DNA of 64,000 nucleotides from Chrysomallon squamiferum (Eukaryota; Mollusca; Gastropoda; Neomphalida; Peltospiridae): NCBI GenBank assembly GCA_012295275.1, contig CM022671.1, positions 20,794,822 to 20,858,821 of the forward strand, read 5' to 3'. Shown piece by piece: positions 63,303 to 64,000 of this stretch (position 1 is its first letter; each line of letters starts with the position of its first letter). The notes under the pieces were generated by a model. It saw only the letters and a program-made list of their open reading frames with translations, ran no database searches and was not told where the DNA came from. The position numbers and the translations under genes were made by a program.

Positions 63303-63837
63303 ACTAGTTAGTTTATCCTACAAAAGTTAGAATGTCGACGCCAGTTTTAGGATATCCACAGACTGCATACGTTTCATTTCGTTTGTCTTTATATATATTT
63401 TGTTCTGTTGTTGTGAATGCATGTATGTATTTACGTACGTACGTAAGTATTTATGTAAGTATGTGTATGTGTGTACGTGTGTTCGTGTATATGTATTCGT
63501 ATATATCAGGTCCATGTATAAATGTAGTATACTTTTAGGCACTTTGTGTATTAATATCTATTTTCAGTGAAAGATTTTATTTTGCTATAATTAATTCATT
63601 TTTTCTTATAAACCTTTCTCTTCCATTTCTTTCTAAAACGTACCCATGTATGAAACTCTCGCAGACTCCCGCAGAAAAATTCGACTAATCGAGATACTCA
63701 ACGCATCACCAGTCATTAATTGCGAATTACTATGCACTACTTGGTGTTGTCAATAGACACCACACGATTCGTTTTACTCTACACAATATGTAGATTAGCT
63801 CGCCGGATCTTAATGCGCTTGATCTCACCTATTTTAA

Positions 63838-64000
63838 ATAATAGCTACACTTCGGACCTCCTCGGCGTTTGTCGGACATTTTAAAATGGCGTCCTTCCGC
63901 TCCACGACCTTAAACGAAACGCTAATACGCATTATTGGTTTCTACCTCCGGTCTTGTTTTGTGCGCAGCGACAGTGGGACACGGACTTGTAACACGCTGT
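63838..64000 (+). CDS. Possible 5' end of a gene running off the window
   Basis: The frame is open from 63838 to the end of the window. Its first Met is at 63886 in the context AAAATGGCG, which both fits Kozak (A at -3, G at +4) and resembles the YY1-type element often placed at housekeeping gene starts. The 38 visible codons are mixed in composition (Arg, Ser, Thr-rich, with IRIIGFYLRS), which could suit a mitochondrial targeting sequence, but I recognise no protein. The surrounding 150 bases are CpG-richer than the rest of the window. It may be a first exon or chance. Confidence 0.35.
   Translation, partial: MIATLRTSSAFVGHFKMASFRSTTLNETLIRIIGFYLRSCFVRSDSGTRTCNTL

Overview
The window looks like gene-poor nuclear DNA from an animal, most likely a mollusc and plausibly a cephalopod. 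It is AT-rich and crowded with microsatellites: GA/TC, CA/GT, TA, AAT/ATT, AAAT, GATA/GACA, GTA and long A or T tracts. The clear genes have introns with GT...AG boundaries. The only recognisable conserved gene is a group III-like metabotropic glutamate receptor. The organism assignment is an inference from these traits, because no rRNA, mitochondrial or other species-diagnostic gene is present. No bacterial-type operon, CRISPR array or intact transposon was seen, and most long open frames in the window are read-through of microsatellites.

Region 1 (1-6000) is repeat-rich and geneless apart from a promoter-like cluster at about 5130-5460. Region 2 (about 6030-21970) is the most interesting part. 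It is a tandem array of leftward (minus-strand) two-exon genes for small secreted cysteine-rich peptides. Four signal-peptide exons are nearly identical (7108-7168, 10269-10329, 13917-13977, 16203-16263). Two copies are intact (9787-10329 and 13437-13977, 72 residues each). One has lost almost all of exon 2 (6931-7168). One has a one-base frameshift (15267-16263). A fifth, exon-less and more degraded unit continues to about 21900. Between the two intact copies all ten base differences I count in exon 2 change amino acids, while the signal exon, intron and flanks hardly differ. This pattern is known from fast-evolving defence and venom peptide families.

Region 3 (about 21970-34980) is microsatellites plus several non-repetitive stretches that may be regulatory (22441-22960, 23770-24180, 28430-28690, 29340-29640). 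Region 4 starts with a 516-base plus-strand exon (34986-35501). It encodes the N terminus of a class C G-protein-coupled glutamate receptor and ends in a strong phase-0 donor, AAG followed by GTACGT. I could not find the next exon in the remaining 28.5 kb, so the first intron appears very long. Region 5 (35502-63800) therefore reads as intronic or intergenic DNA with large GATA/GACA, GTA and AAT arrays and several true minisatellites (44515, 51395, 59079). Region 6 (63838-64000) is CpG-richer, opens a reading frame running off the window, and resembles a housekeeping-type first exon.

The peptide genes share a promoter layout: TATAAAA about 50 bases upstream of the ATG. The intact and frameshifted copies also share a polyadenylation signal about 40-55 bases after the stop. 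They are therefore likely co-regulated copies of one locus. No functional link between the peptide cluster and the receptor is evident.
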